Of a stretch of 64,000 nucleotides of DNA, positions 27,757 to 37,426 are shown one piece after another. How positions within the stretch are numbered: position 1 is the first letter of the stretch; each line of letters opens with the position of its first letter. The DNA lies in assembly GCA_030684575.1 (NCBI GenBank), contig JAUXVD010000003.1:62001-126000 (forward strand), written 5' to 3'. Below the pieces are notes generated by a model that saw only the letters and a list, made by a program, of their open reading frames with translations, did no database searches and was not told the origin of the DNA. The translations under genes were made by a program, and so were the position numbers. The DNA is from Nitrospirota bacterium. GTDB taxonomy: Bacteria; Nitrospirota; Nitrospiria; Nitrospirales; Nitrospiraceae.

Positions 27757-28896
27757 TTAGAACGTCAAAGAGAGAGAAAGAGAGCCCAGTGCTCCCTTCT
27801 CACGAAAATCATATCCGCCCCCGACATCCATACGAAAGGCAAAGATCCGTAGGCCCAGCCCTGCAGTCGGGGTAAAGGGAGTATTGGCATCTTTCATGTT
27901 TTTAAAACCGCCAACCCGAAAGGACAGAAACTCTGACAAAATGGTCTGTTCCGCACCAAGGCTCAAGATCTGGCTCTTCACTCCAGGCACAAATGTTTTA
28001 TTCGCCATGGCATCGACATCCGCGGTTAAGGTGAGAGAAGAGTAGGGGTTGATGGCCATACCGCCGCGAATTTGCGGCTCCAGCTTCAATTCTCCACCGC
28101 CTGCGGCCGTGAAGGTCGGTTGATTGATATCTTTGGCCACGGCACCAAAGCGGAGCCATGAGGAGGGGCGGTAGATGGCACCCACGTCGATTCCAAATGC
28201 TGTCGAAAGCGTGGACTTCCCAAAGTTGTCTCTCACCGATACGTCGGTTCCTCCGGTGAGCGTCGTATTCGCATTGTAGGAGGCGCCTTGGATGATTTTC
28301 CCTGTTACGCCAACCGAAAATGTCTTATCTGCGAACGCATAGGCATAAGAGAATGCCAGCTGTCTGGCCTCCAGGCCACGGAGCGCCATGGTTCCAGCTA
28401 AATTCACGGCTGCTCCATTTTGAGTCGCTGTAGCTGGAGCACTGACGAAGGCACCACCTGTTGCGACATCGGAAACATTCAGGCCGAAGGCATGCTCACC
28501 TAAATGGCCTTTGATATAGAGGCCCGTTGATCCATTCAACGATATCGCGGCGCCGGGTTTATTGATGCGAGCGGCGATGTCTTGAGCCTTTGCAAGATTT
28601 GCAGCGGTGTTCGGATCATTTGGATTGAATTTCTCAAGGTCGTGGATCGCATCTGCAATACCGAGACGATCGAAGACCTGAGCTCCGCCTAGTACTCTGA
28701 TATCCACCGTTTGCGTCATGGCCAAGCCGGCCGGGTTCCAATAGGTCGCCAGGGCATCTGTCGTGACCGCGACTCCCGCACCACCCATACCCATGGCGCG
28801 AGGACCCACCGTGACGAATTCCACCGCACATACTTGTGCGGGAAGCGCCAAGATCATCAGAGACGTCACCGTGTACAGCCACCGCGAATAGATCAT
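27757..28896 (-). CDS. TraF/PorV-like outer-membrane beta-barrel protein
   Basis: A 379-residue exported protein with a signal peptide ending AQVCA. The mature N-terminus (FVTVGPRAMGMGGAGVAVTTDALATYWNPAGLA) is the shared signature of the FadL/PorV/TraF-like barrels. Alternating hydrophobic beta strands run to the end, which finishes in an aromatic residue (SLSLTF) as expected for BAM-dependent insertion. Its precise subfamily is the conjugal-transfer TraF-like group; no conjugation genes are present, so that name says nothing about function here. A good promoter lies at 28933-28961. Confidence 0.8.
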   Translation of the reverse strand: MIYSRWLYTVTSLMILALPAQVCAVEFVTVGPRAMGMGGAGVAVTTDALATYWNPAGLAMTQTVDIRVLGGAQVFDRLGIADAIHDLEKFNPNDPNTAANLAKAQDIAARINKPGAAISLNGSTGLYIKGHLGEHAFGLNVSDVATGGAFVSAPATATQNGAAVNLAGTMALRGLEARQLAFSYAYAFADKTFSVGVTGKIIQGASYNANTTLTGGTDVSVRDNFGKSTLSTAFGIDVGAIYRPSSWLRFGAVAKDINQPTFTAAGGGELKLEPQIRGGMAINPYSSLTLTADVDAMANKTFVPGVKSQILSLGAEQTILSEFLSFRVGGFKNMKDANTPFTPTAGLGLRIFAFRMDVGGGYDFREKGALGSLSLSLTF

Positions 28897-28932
28897 TGAA
28901 CGCCATTTCCAAGGAGTTGAGATATTTTGCTG

Positions 28933-28961
28933 AGTCTATTGGATGAAGCAGCTCTCGTCAA
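28933..28961 (-). promoter_or_regulatory. promoter of the TraF-like barrel operon
   Basis: Minus strand TTGACG (28956-28961), 17-base spacer, TAGACT (28933-28938). It lies about 37 bases before the ATG at 28896 and supports that start. Confidence 0.55.
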
Positions 28962-29050
28962 GGGTAGACGAGGGGACTCTCGCGCAGGTAAACGGGGGGA
29001 TTGTGCCGTCTCGGGAGTTTGAGAAAATAGATCAGATGTTCTGGGCGGTC

Positions 29051-29713
29051 TTAGACGATCTGGCCATCCTGCATCTGTATGATCCGGTCGGCCTGACCTG
29101 ACAGCTTATCGTTATGGGTCACGATGACGAAGGTCGTTCCGCGGGCTTTGTTCAGCTCGCGCATCATCGCAAAGAGGGCATCGCCCGTATGCGTATCCAG
29201 GTTTCCGGTCGGTTCATCGGCCAGCACGAGATCCGGCTTCTGTAAGAGGGCCCGTGCTACTGCCACACGTTGTTGTTCTCCACCGGACAACTCACCAGGC
29301 TTGTGATGCAGGCGGGATCCCAGCCCGACTTCCTGCAACAAGGCGATGGCTTCAGGTTCAATATCTGCTTGTTGTCGTCGCTGGATCAGGGCCGGCATAC
29401 AGGCATTCTCAAGTGCGGTGAACTCCGGCAGGAGATGGTGAAATTGAAAGACGAACCCGATCCGCCGATTCCGAAATTCTGCCTGCTCATGTTCCGACAT
29501 CTGAAACATGTCCTGACCGTCGAAGTAGACCGTGCCTGTCGTGGGCCGATCGAGCATCCCGATAATATGGAGGAGCGTGCTCTTTCCGGCTCCCGATGCC
29601 CCGACGATCGAGACAAGTTCGCCTCGTTGAATGTCTAGACTGATGCCTTTCAGCACCGTCAGCTCATTTCCGCCCATGACAAAGGTCTTCGAGAGATCAG
29701 TGACACGAATCAT
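29051..29713 (-). CDS. lolD: lipoprotein-releasing ABC transporter ATPase LolD
   Basis: A 220-residue ABC ATPase. Walker A is GASGAGKST, the signature is LSGGEQQRVAVARAL, Walker B is LVLADEPTGNLD, and the switch histidine is in VTHND. LolD powers extraction of outer-membrane lipoproteins from the inner membrane to LolA. The family (MacB/LolD type) is broad, but the LolC/E-like permease directly upstream fixes the call. GTG at 29719 is an alternative start. It ends a five-gene run: lnt, prfB, lysS, lolE-like, lolD. Confidence 0.9.
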   Translation of the reverse strand: MIRVTDLSKTFVMGGNELTVLKGISLDIQRGELVSIVGASGAGKSTLLHIIGMLDRPTTGTVYFDGQDMFQMSEHEQAEFRNRRIGFVFQFHHLLPEFTALENACMPALIQRRQQADIEPEAIALLQEVGLGSRLHHKPGELSGGEQQRVAVARALLQKPDLVLADEPTGNLDTHTGDALFAMMRELNKARGTTFVIVTHNDKLSGQADRIIQMQDGQIV

Positions 29714-29746
29714 AGACACCCAGCGGGCTTAAGTGGTGAGACGAGT

Positions 29747-31027
29747 TTATTCATAACGAAGGGCCGCCACCGGCTCGAGTTTGGCTGCCTGACGAGAGGG
29801 GAGAAGCGTCGCGGCAAAGCTGATGAGGATCGCCGAACCGGCAACCAGGAGCACATCGGAGGCCAACACGTGTACGGGTATGCGTGAGATGTAATAGACC
29901 GTCGGATCGAACGTCCAAAACGTTTGGATCAACCAGAGAAAGGCATAGCCAAGCGGAATGCCGATGACGGTGCCGGTCAGTCCGATGATCAGTCCGTTCA
30001 GCATGAAGATCCGGCGAATGCTTTTCTTCGTGGCGCCCATCGCTTTCAAAATAGCGATCTCTTTTTGTTTTTCGGTCACGATCATCGTGAGTGTGCTGAC
30101 GATGTTGAACGACGCCACGATGGTAATCAGGACCAACAGGAGAAACATCATCGTCTTCTCAAGCTTCAAGGCAGAAAAGAGGTTGCGGTTCATCGCCATC
30201 CAGTCGCGCGCCCCGTAGGTAAATCCCAATGCATGTTCCACCGATCTGGCGATCTCATCGGCGCGAAAGACGTCGGTCACCTTGATTTCGACGCCCGTGA
30301 CTGACCCACTCATGTTGAAAAACTTCTGCGCCTCGGCAAGGTCGATATAGGCCAGCGAGGAGTCGTATTCATACATGCCGGATTGAAAGATACCGGCGAC
30401 GGCGAAGGTCCTGATCTTCGGGACCATGCCGATGGCGCTAATGGGACCAGCAGGAGGAGAGACGACATTTACCGTATCACCCATAAAGGCGCCGAGTCGC
30501 AACGCGAGTTCTTTTCCCAGGATAATTCCGGGCCTTTCGATGTCGACCGGGGTTCCGGTTGGATCGTCAGCCGGCGGTTGCTTGATCGTGATGGGCTTCT
30601 GGAGATCGCTCAACTCGCCAGTCGAAAGATTCTTGGCCAGCTCCGTGACCGTTCCTTCCCGTTGGGGATCGATCCCCCTGATCACGACGCCTTGCACGCC
30701 GGATGGCGTGGTCAGCATGACTTGCTTCAGGATAAAGGGGGTTGCGGCGACCACATCCGGCACCTCCTGTACCTGTATGGCAACCTTGTCGTAATCGGTC
30801 ATCCCGTCTTTCATGCGGTCCTGCACGATGATATGGGCCGTCGTGCCGAGAATCTTAGCCTGGATGTCCTCTTTGAAGCCGGTCATGATGCCAACGGTGC
30901 CGATCAAGGCAGCCACGCCCAGCGTAATGCCCGCAATCGATACGAAGGTGTTGAGTGAAATCGTCCGGTTGCGCCGTTTGGCCCGCAGGTATCGGAGCCC
31001 GACAAAAATTTCGTAGGGAACGGTCAT
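29747..31027 (-). CDS. LolC/LolE-family lipoprotein-releasing permease
   Basis: A 426-residue FtsX-type permease: one N-terminal span ([20 protein letters not shown]), a periplasmic MacB-like domain of about 220 residues, and three C-terminal spans ([55 protein letters not shown]). [15 protein letters not shown] at the N-terminus is the LolC/E signature. Only one permease gene is present beside lolD, so the transporter is probably a homodimer (LolF-like arrangement) unless a second gene lies elsewhere. The start overlaps the lysS stop by 4 bases. Confidence 0.9.
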   Translation of the reverse strand: MTVPYEIFVGLRYLRAKRRNRTISLNTFVSIAGITLGVAALIGTVGIMTGFKEDIQAKILGTTAHIIVQDRMKDGMTDYDKVAIQVQEVPDVVAATPFILKQVMLTTPSGVQGVVIRGIDPQREGTVTELAKNLSTGELSDLQKPITIKQPPADDPTGTPVDIERPGIILGKELALRLGAFMGDTVNVVSPPAGPISAIGMVPKIRTFAVAGIFQSGMYEYDSSLAYIDLAEAQKFFNMSGSVTGVEIKVTDVFRADEIARSVEHALGFTYGARDWMAMNRNLFSALKLEKTMMFLLLVLITIVASFNIVSTLTMIVTEKQKEIAILKAMGATKKSIRRIFMLNGLIIGLTGTVIGIPLGYAFLWLIQTFWTFDPTVYYISRIPVHVLASDVLLVAGSAILISFAATLLPSRQAAKLEPVAALRYE

Positions 31028-32511
31028 TGTGGTTTCTCAGGTCTCAATTGTGGAAAGAGGACGACATCGCGAATGGACGCTTGGTTGGTCAAGAGCATGA
31101 TTAAGCGGTCGATGCCGATGCCTTCGCCGGCGGTCGGTGGCATGCCGTACTCCAAGGCGCGCAGAAAGTCTTCGTCGACCAGATGAGCTTCTTCGTCGCC
31201 GGCTGCCCGTTGCGCCGCTTGCCCTTCAAATCGCGACCGTTGATCCAGGGGATCGTTCAACTCTGAAAACGCGTTGGCGATTTCGCGGCCTGCGATATAG
31301 AGCTCGAACCGGTCGGTCAGGGCCGGGTTCGAGTCTTTGCGTCTGGCGAGCGGAGAAATTTCGATCGGGTAGTCGGTGATGAACGTCGGCTGAATCAGAC
31401 TCGGTTCGACCGTTTCCTCGAACAGTTCATTCACGATATTGAAGAGCGGCCAGTTGGGGTCGACCGCGACGCCCAGTTGTTTGGCCGCGGCAATCGCTAG
31501 ATCCTTGTCCTGCAGGACAGAGGGACTCAGGTTGTTCACTTCCAGGATCGACTGATGATAGGACCAGCGCCTCCACGGAGCCGTGAGGGTGATTTGTTTG
31601 CCCTGATAGTCGATCACCGTGGTGCCGAGGACCTGTTGTGCCAGGGAGGAGATGAGTTCTTCCGTGAGGATGATCAGGTCCTGATAGTCGGCATAGGCCA
31701 TATAGAACTCGAGCATCGTGAACTCAGGGTTATGAATCGTCGAGATGCCTTCGTTCCGGAAGTTCCGATTGATTTCGAACACGCGGGGAAAGCCGCCGAC
31801 GATCAGCCGCTTTAAATAGAGTTCCGGTGCGATGCGGAGATAGAGATCGACCCCGAGGGCATTATGGTGCGTGACGAAGGGTTTGGCCGCCGCACCTCCT
31901 GGAATCGGATGCATCATCGGCGTTTCGACTTCCAGGAACCCTCGTTCGATCAAGAAGGTACGAATGCCGGCGATGATTCGGCTGCGCGTGGCGAAGATGC
32001 CATGGATCTCGGGATTGGAAATCAAGTCGACATATCGCTGCCGATAGCGGGTCTCCACATCCGTCAAGCCATGCCACTTTTCCGGAAGCGGTCTGAGGGC
32101 CTTGCTCAAGAAGGTCAGTTGGGTGACCTCGACGGTAAACTCATTGGTCTTGGTACGAAAGAGGAGGCCGGTCACACCGATCCAATCGCCCAGGTCGAGC
32201 TGCTCGGCGACACGATAGGCTTGTTCAGTGAGATGGTCTTTCTTGAGATAGACTTGCAGCCGGTCCGATCCATCCTGCAGGACCGCGAAGCCGGCCTTGC
32301 CGAAGCGCCGCAGTGCGACAATACGTCCGGCAAAGGTGCAGGAAATCTTTTCTTCTTCCAGGACTTCTTTGGTCTTTTCGGAGTGGAGCTTGATCAGCTG
32401 GCCTGCACGATCCTTGACTTCGAATCGCGCTCCGTAGGGGGCCACGCCTGCCTCACGCAGGACATCGAGCTTCTTGATCCGTTGCTGCTGCTGTTCGTTC
32501 AGTTCGTCCAT
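31024..32511 (-). CDS. lysS: lysyl-tRNA synthetase, class II
   Basis: A 495-residue enzyme: OB-fold anticodon-binding domain ([21 protein letters not shown]), then the class II core with motif 1 ([24 protein letters not shown]), motif 2 ([13 protein letters not shown], then [16 protein letters not shown]) and motif 3 ([12 protein letters not shown]). It charges tRNA-Lys. The ATG at 32511 has AAGG 9 bases before it; a TTG six codons upstream is less likely. It lies between prfB and the lol permease on the minus strand. The gap to prfB holds one copy of the dispersed repeat. Confidence 0.95.
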   Translation of the reverse strand: MDELNEQQQQRIKKLDVLREAGVAPYGARFEVKDRAGQLIKLHSEKTKEVLEEEKISCTFAGRIVALRRFGKAGFAVLQDGSDRLQVYLKKDHLTEQAYRVAEQLDLGDWIGVTGLLFRTKTNEFTVEVTQLTFLSKALRPLPEKWHGLTDVETRYRQRYVDLISNPEIHGIFATRSRIIAGIRTFLIERGFLEVETPMMHPIPGGAAAKPFVTHHNALGVDLYLRIAPELYLKRLIVGGFPRVFEINRNFRNEGISTIHNPEFTMLEFYMAYADYQDLIILTEELISSLAQQVLGTTVIDYQGKQITLTAPWRRWSYHQSILEVNNLSPSVLQDKDLAIAAAKQLGVAVDPNWPLFNIVNELFEETVEPSLIQPTFITDYPIEISPLARRKDSNPALTDRFELYIAGREIANAFSELNDPLDQRSRFEGQAAQRAAGDEEAHLVDEDFLRALEYGMPPTAGEGIGIDRLIMLLTNQASIRDVVLFPQLRPEKPQ

Positions 32512-32548
32512 GATGTACGCCTTTATCAATTGTCTTTCCCTGCTTGGC

Positions 32549-32671
32549 AGGGTGCTGAAAAAGTCCGCCAGCGTCGTTCTCAGCTCATCGAAATCCTCAA
32601 CGTACCCCTGAGGGTACGCCTCCGGTTTCGACTCGCCTGCGGCCTTGCTGGACAGCCTTTTTGAACACCCT
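32549..32671 (+). repeat. dispersed palindromic repeat, copy 1
   Basis: A 123-base element in the prfB-lysS gap. It has imperfect terminal inverted repeats (AGGGTGCTGAAAAAG at the left, CTTTTTGAACACCCT at the right) and an inner inverted repeat (CGTACCC...GGGTACG). Similar elements lie at 37632-37752 and 49703-49823, all in the same orientation. It contains no ORF of its own. Confidence 0.85.
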
Positions 32672-32716
32672 GTGCGGATGCTCGCTCGTTGTGCCGCAAC
32701 ACCTTTTTCTAGCCTA

Positions 32717-33866
32717 TCAGCTGTCGAACTCGTCCGTTCCGGACTGTTGATAGCTGAGCGCGGTTTTCCCGAGCTGCTTCATCTTTAAATAGGCCTCGAT
32801 AAAGCCGTCCAGATCACCATCCATCACGGCGGCGACCTGGCCCACTTCATGCCCGGTCCGGTGGTCTTTCACCATTTGATAGGGCTGGAATACATACGAG
32901 CGAATTTGGCTACCCCAGGCATTGTCTTTCTTCTCGCCCACGATGGCGTTGAATTCCGCCTCTTTTTTCTTCAGCTCCAGTTCGTAGAGACGTGCCTTCA
33001 AGACCTTCATGGCGCCATTGCGATTTTGTAGCTGCGATCGTTCGTTCTGACATTGGACGACGATCCCGGTCGGCAGGTGGGTCATCCGAATGGCGGTCTC
33101 CACCTTATTCACATTCTGGCCACCGGCGCCGCCTGCCCGAAAGGTATCGATTCTGAGGTCTTTGTCTTCGATCACGAGGTCGATCTCCTCGTCCACCTCA
33201 GGATAGACGAATACCGAGGCAAAAGAGGTATGCCGACGCTTGTTGGCATCGAAGGGCGAGATGCGAACCAATCGATGAACGCCTGCCTCAGCCTTGAGAT
33301 AGCCATAGGCATAGGGGCCCGTTACGGACAGGGTCACGCTTTTCACTCCGGCTTCTTCTCCGGGAATTAAGTCCAACGTCTCGATCTTGAACTTCTTGCT
33401 CTCGGCCCAACGGACGTACATGCGGAGCAGCATCTGCGCCCAGTCTTGTGATTCTGTCCCGCCGGCACCGGGATGGATTGCCACAATCGCATTGTTGGCA
33501 TCCAGCTCGCCGGAAAGCAGCAGTTCAAGCCGCAGGGCGGCAAGTTTCGGCTCGAATTGGTCGAGTTCGGCTGCCAACTCTTTCAGGAGTCCGGTGTCGT
33601 TGGTTTCTTCCGCGAGCTCCAGTAAGGCGCCAATATCATTGATCTTCCCATCGATCTCGCGCCACTCTTGCAGCTCACGCTCGATCGTGGACTTTTTCCG
33701 GCTGATCTTGGCGGCTTTCTGTGCGTGGTTCCAAAAACCAGGTTGTGAGGTCTGTTCGTCCAGATGTGCCAGCTCGGTTGTCATGCGAGCGAAGTCAAAG
33801 ATGCCCCCGTAGTTCCGTTACCGATTGTCCAACGGCCCGAACGCGAATCCGTATCTCATCCAACAT
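32717..33866 (-). CDS. prfB: peptide chain release factor 2 with programmed +1 frameshift
   Basis: RF2 that terminates at UGA and UAA. The first 23 codons run from ATG at 33864-33866 to an in-frame TGA at 33795-33797 within CTT-TGA-C, the classic prfB frameshift site. After a +1 shift the second frame continues [13 protein letters not shown] and gives about 382 residues in total. The GGQ motif lies in [16 protein letters not shown], and the peptide-anticodon region is near [23 protein letters not shown] lies 8 bases before the first ATG. Do not annotate it as starting at 33784. The gene begins 17 bases after lnt ends and is part of the lnt-lolD operon. Confidence 0.95.
33794..33812 (-). promoter_or_regulatory. 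prfB +1 frameshift signal
   Basis: On the minus strand CTACGGGGGCATCTTTGAC: a Shine-Dalgarno-like GGGGG lies just upstream of the slippery CUU-UGA-C, as in E. coli. Low RF2 makes ribosomes shift past the UGA, so RF2 controls its own synthesis. Confidence 0.9.
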
Positions 33867-33883
33867 GGAGCGATCCTTTCACA

Positions 33884-35518
33884 TTACACCGGTGTGGCAG
33901 CCACGGTGTTGGGCTCAGGGCCCTTGGTCCTGAAATAGCTGAACAGGAACAACAGGAGGCAGATTATCACACAGCCGTAGGCAAACACATCCCCGTGGCG
34001 GCTGTAAAACGTATGCGGGCGCCAGACCTGCATCGTGCCTTGAGCGGTGTGTTCCGTGAAAATTGGCGTCGCTTCGACGATGCGTCCGAACGGATCGATG
34101 AAACCGGAGATGCCCGTGTTCGCGGCACGGGCAAAGGCTAGATGATTCTCGACCGAACGGAAGACCACCATCGCAAAATGCTGTGAGGGCGCAGCCGAGC
34201 GGCCAAACCAAGCATCGTTCGTAATCGTCACGAGGAACTCCGCCCCATTCGCGGCGAATCGCCGCACGAGGTCGGGGAAGATCACCTCGTAGCAGATCGC
34301 CACGCCGAACTTGACCGGTCGCGGCGATGAGCCGGACGTACCTACCGCCGCCGCTTGCGGCTTCGGTGTTACGGTGAGAATCGTGGGACCAGGTCCCGCT
34401 TCGAAATCGCCGATGCCTTCGACCAATTTGTCGAGGAAAAACAGGAGCGAGGATTTCAGTGGAATATATTCTCCGAAGGGCACCAGATGATGTTTGTCAT
34501 AGCGACCCAGGAGCTGGCCGTCTGGTGCGAGAAGATAGGCACTGTTCAGCAGATAGGGATGCCGATCTGGGTAATGCCGTACGGCAGGGCTTCCAAATAA
34601 GATCGGAGCCTGAGCCCGATTGGCCAGTGCGATCAGTTGCAGTTGATAGACCGGCTCATGCTCAAAGACGAACGGGGTGGCGGCCTCCGGCCAGATCACC
34701 AAGTCGGTGGCACGGCCCAGTTGTCCCGTGAGCCGGTCGAACCGCGCGAGGGTCTCCTCCCGATAGGCGGTATCCCACTTCGCGGCCTGATCAACGTTCG
34801 GCTGCACGACTCCCACGCTGATGGACGAGCGAGGGATACCGGAAAACGGCGCTCCAGATAACGTCCGAAGCCCATATTCCCATGAGAGCGCGACCAGCAA
34901 TGCCGTCATCGCGACGAGTTCCCACGGAAGTTTGGCCGGACGGAATCCCCGCAGTAGCGGCATCAGACAGGACAGGAGTTCGGCCAGCGCGACATTGACG
35001 AGCACAATGAGAAACGAGACCCCATAGACCCCCATGTGATCCGCGATTTGAATTACTTCAATTGTTCGATATTGCGAATAGCCGAGGAGGCCCCAGGGCA
35101 TGCCACTCAGCGCATAGGTCCGGATCAGTTCGAGGCTCACCCACAAGCAGGGGACGGCAAAGAGACCATAGCGGGGAATCAGGGTTCGGCACCAGACGGC
35201 TCCGGCAGCATAGAGACCGATATAGAGGCCGAGGTAGGCCGTCAGCAGCAACATGATGCCGTAGCTGATCACCAGTGGAACCTTCCCGTAGGTGGTCATG
35301 GCGGTCACCACCCAGGCCATCATCCCGGTAAAGGCAATGGTGCCGCAGAGCCAGCCGATCCAGAACGCCTGTTGCTTGCTCTTGCCGTCCAGGGCCCAAT
35401 GCAACGGCACAAGGGCAATCCAGGCCATCAGACCGAGGTCGTAATTCGGGAAGCTCAGCGGGAGGAAGAGCCCACTCGCGCCAGCAAGGACGAGTGAACG
35501 CGCGAGGGAATGGGTCAT
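33884..35518 (-). CDS. lnt: apolipoprotein N-acyltransferase
   Basis: A 544-residue inner-membrane enzyme that adds the third acyl chain to lipoproteins. An N-terminal domain of about six spans (from LVLAGASGLFLPLSF) is followed by the nitrilase-like periplasmic domain: glutamate in VIWPEAATPFVFE, lysine near YDKHHLVPFGEYIPL, and cysteine in FGVAICYEVIFPDLVRRF (E-K-C triad). A last span ends near the C-terminus. It leads the operon lnt-prfB-lysS-lolE-lolD, which joins lipoprotein maturation to lipoprotein sorting. A promoter lies so close that the mRNA may start at or near the ATG. Confidence 0.93.
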   Translation of the reverse strand: MTHSLARSLVLAGASGLFLPLSFPNYDLGLMAWIALVPLHWALDGKSKQQAFWIGWLCGTIAFTGMMAWVVTAMTTYGKVPLVISYGIMLLLTAYLGLYIGLYAAGAVWCRTLIPRYGLFAVPCLWVSLELIRTYALSGMPWGLLGYSQYRTIEVIQIADHMGVYGVSFLIVLVNVALAELLSCLMPLLRGFRPAKLPWELVAMTALLVALSWEYGLRTLSGAPFSGIPRSSISVGVVQPNVDQAAKWDTAYREETLARFDRLTGQLGRATDLVIWPEAATPFVFEHEPVYQLQLIALANRAQAPILFGSPAVRHYPDRHPYLLNSAYLLAPDGQLLGRYDKHHLVPFGEYIPLKSSLLFFLDKLVEGIGDFEAGPGPTILTVTPKPQAAAVGTSGSSPRPVKFGVAICYEVIFPDLVRRFAANGAEFLVTITNDAWFGRSAAPSQHFAMVVFRSVENHLAFARAANTGISGFIDPFGRIVEATPIFTEHTAQGTMQVWRPHTFYSRHGDVFAYGCVIICLLLFLFSYFRTKGPEPNTVAATPV

Positions 35519-35524
35519 ACCCGC

Positions 35525-35553
35525 ACCTTAGCGAAAGCCGTAAAGGGATGCAA
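35525..35553 (-). promoter_or_regulatory. candidate lnt operon promoter
   Basis: Minus strand TTGCAT (35548-35553), 17-base spacer, TAAGGT (35525-35530). The predicted start of transcription (about 35518) falls on the lnt ATG, so a leaderless transcript is possible. The hexamers are moderate matches. Confidence 0.45.
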
Positions 35554-35609
35554 CTTCCTGCTCTCCGAAGCGGGCACGGTCCAGCGCGGATGGGGGGGAA
35601 GATTATGGG

Positions 35610-35638
35610 TTGACGGGCCCCGGCCGAGTACTTATAAA
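35610..35638 (+). promoter_or_regulatory. pal operon promoter
   Basis: TTGACG (35610-35615), 17-base spacer, TATAAA (35633-35638): a good sigma-70 promoter about 85 bases before the pal start, divergent from the lnt operon. Confidence 0.6.
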
Positions 35639-35724
35639 TAGGGAGGATGACAATCTGTTCGCGAGCATGCTGAATAAGATGAAACCGTTCACCCAAAGAT
35701 CACGTCAATGTGAGGAGGCCCGTC

Positions 35725-36315
35725 ATGGATCGTAGAGTTATCAGTCTGTCTGTCACTGTGAGCGTCATGCTCCTGTTCTCGGGCTGCTCCGGCAAACAAG
35801 TGGCGTCGTCATCCGGAGATCAGTCCTCCAAGTCCGGCCAGGTCAAGAGCGAGTCGATCCAACCGGATGCGATTAAGCCGATACCCTTGGAGCGATCGCT
35901 CGACCGGCCATCCGGTAGCGGGACCATTCCTGCCGGTAGCGCCTCATCCAATCCTTCGCTCCTGTCCGGGGCTACGTCAGGCGGCGCTGTACTCGGCGAT
36001 GTGTTTTTTGCATACGATCGTTTCCAAGTCGACAAGGACGCCATGCCGATCCTCGATAGCAATGCCCGCTGGCTTCGTGCCAACGGTAGTAAGACGGCGC
36101 TGATCGAAGGCCATTGCGATGAACGAGGGACCCTCGCCTACAACCTTGTGTTGGGTGAGAAGAGGGCGCGCGCGGCGAAGAAATACCTTCAAGATCTTGG
36201 CGTTCCGTCCGCTCAGCTTCAGATCACGAGTTACGGGGAAACGAGACCCTTCTGTGAGCAGCAGAACGAAGAATGTTATCAACAGAACCGCCGTGCGCAT
36301 TTCGTCACGAAATAA
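35725..36315 (+). CDS. pal: Pal/OmpA-like peptidoglycan-associated lipoprotein
   Basis: A 196-residue lipoprotein with lipobox LLFSGC, a low-complexity Ser/Gly/Pro linker of about 65 residues, and a C-terminal OmpA-like domain (VFFAYDRFQVDKDAMPIL, then IEGHCDERGTLAYNLVLGEKRARAAKKYL with the D and R that bind diaminopimelate). It anchors the outer membrane to peptidoglycan as part of the Tol-Pal system. Tol genes are not in this window. GAGGAGG about 10 bases before the ATG at 35725 supports that start over the GTG at 35710. C-terminal cysteines (CEQQNEEC) are a minor oddity. Confidence 0.9.
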   Translation: MDRRVISLSVTVSVMLLFSGCSGKQVASSSGDQSSKSGQVKSESIQPDAIKPIPLERSLDRPSGSGTIPAGSASSNPSLLSGATSGGAVLGDVFFAYDRFQVDKDAMPILDSNARWLRANGSKTALIEGHCDERGTLAYNLVLGEKRARAAKKYLQDLGVPSAQLQITSYGETRPFCEQQNEECYQQNRRAHFVTK

Positions 36316-36381
36316 ACATGGGTCGGTACAGTCGCAAGCCCCATGCGCTGCATCAGACCATTTACCACGAAGGAGGCATCT

Positions 36382-37002
36382 GTGAAGTACGCGCATATCG
36401 TCGGATTCGGGCTCCTTGGAATCGTTTTGACGGCTGGTTGCGCTGGCAAGGGCGAGCGCATCGCTCTCAAGGTCCCTATGTCATGCGGGGCCGATGAGAA
36501 GGTGGCTGCAAAGCATGCCGCAACCGTCTCAATTCAGCCATTTGAAGACAGTCGCACAGACCGGTCATTGCTCGGTAGCCGGCAACATCTTTGGGGCGGG
36601 GAGAGTCACTTCAGCCTTTCGAGCGGCACGCTCGGTGATGCCACGGCACAGGCCTTTGCCGACTATCTCAACTCGAAAGGCTGGAATGCGACCGTTGCCA
36701 AAGGCACCGGAGCCATAGGGGCCGATATGACGATGACCGGCAAACTGGTCGATGTCGGGGTAGAGGCGAAGAGCGGTATGGGGCAGACGACCCTCAACGC
36801 TAAGAACCGGATGGTTGTCCAAGTCAAGAACCACGTGGATGGGAGTCAAGTCCTCGAGACGTTGACCAGTACAGGAACCAACCAGGTGTTCTGGTTCGAT
36901 CCGGAGGATGCGCAGGAGTTGCTCAACGAACTCTATAGCAAGAACTTTGAAAAGTTCGTCGCCGATACCAAGCTCGATGGCAAGATCCTCAAGCTCAGGT
37001 AG
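36382..37002 (+). CDS. YajG-like lipoprotein
   Basis: A 206-residue lipoprotein with a lipobox (LTAGC). The mature sequence VSIQPFEDSRTDRSLLGSRQHLWGG, then a domain ending LYSKNFEKFVADTKLDGKIL, resembles YajG-type and related envelope lipoproteins with a LpoB-like fold. The start is GTG at 36382 with AAGGAGG 6 bases before it; upstream codons in the same frame lack a ribosome site. It follows pal by 66 bases and probably shares its promoter. Function unknown. Confidence 0.72.
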   Translation: MKYAHIVGFGLLGIVLTAGCAGKGERIALKVPMSCGADEKVAAKHAATVSIQPFEDSRTDRSLLGSRQHLWGGESHFSLSSGTLGDATAQAFADYLNSKGWNATVAKGTGAIGADMTMTGKLVDVGVEAKSGMGQTTLNAKNRMVVQVKNHVDGSQVLETLTSTGTNQVFWFDPEDAQELLNELYSKNFEKFVADTKLDGKILKLR

Positions 37003-37035
37003 CTGAATGGTCACTACGGAGCGGGAGGCCTTCGA

Positions 37036-37064
37036 TGCGGGGATCGGTGATTGCGATCCCCGCA
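37036..37064 (+). terminator. hairpin after the YajG-like gene
   Basis: Perfect 11-bp stem (TGCGGGGATCG / CGATCCCCGCA) with a 7-base loop, 34 bases after the stop. There is no T-run after it, so it may be a terminator that needs Rho, or an mRNA-stabilising hairpin. Confidence 0.4.
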
Positions 37065-37096
37065 GAGTCCTGTCGAGACCGGAGTCTTGAATCAGC

Positions 37097-37426
37097 ATGG
37101 AACGTCGCCAACACCGGCGGGTACCGGTACAGGTGCAGGGATTCTTGTTGGGGAACTCGCATGAAACCGAAGCGGTGACCCTCGACCTGTCAGTCGGTGG
37201 CGCCAAGTTCGATTGCGACCTCGAAGTCTTTCCCGGCAAGGTGCTCCATGTGCGACTCATCATTCCGGGGTCTGAAGAATCGGTCTCGATTGCGGATGCG
37301 CGAGTCCAGTGGGTGGGGGAGGACATGTTCGGAGTCTCGTTTCAGAATGTCCATCCTGGCGAACTGGATGAGTTGGAGCAGCTCATCGACGAATATGAAG
37401 AGGCCGAAGGCGGAGGTCACGCATAA
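37097..37426 (+). CDS. PilZ domain protein
   Basis: A 109-residue PilZ protein. ERRQHRRVPVQVQG carries the RxxxR motif (about residues 3-8); DLSVGGAKF carries the D-x-S-x-x-G motif. The rest follows the PilZ barrel (ADARVQWVGEDMFGVSF) and ends in an acidic helix. It should bind c-di-GMP. It is on the same strand as pal and the YajG-like gene, about 95 bases after the latter, with a hairpin between. The first PilZ protein (962-1288) is only distantly similar. Confidence 0.87.
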   Translation: MERRQHRRVPVQVQGFLLGNSHETEAVTLDLSVGGAKFDCDLEVFPGKVLHVRLIIPGSEESVSIADARVQWVGEDMFGVSFQNVHPGELDELEQLIDEYEEAEGGGHA

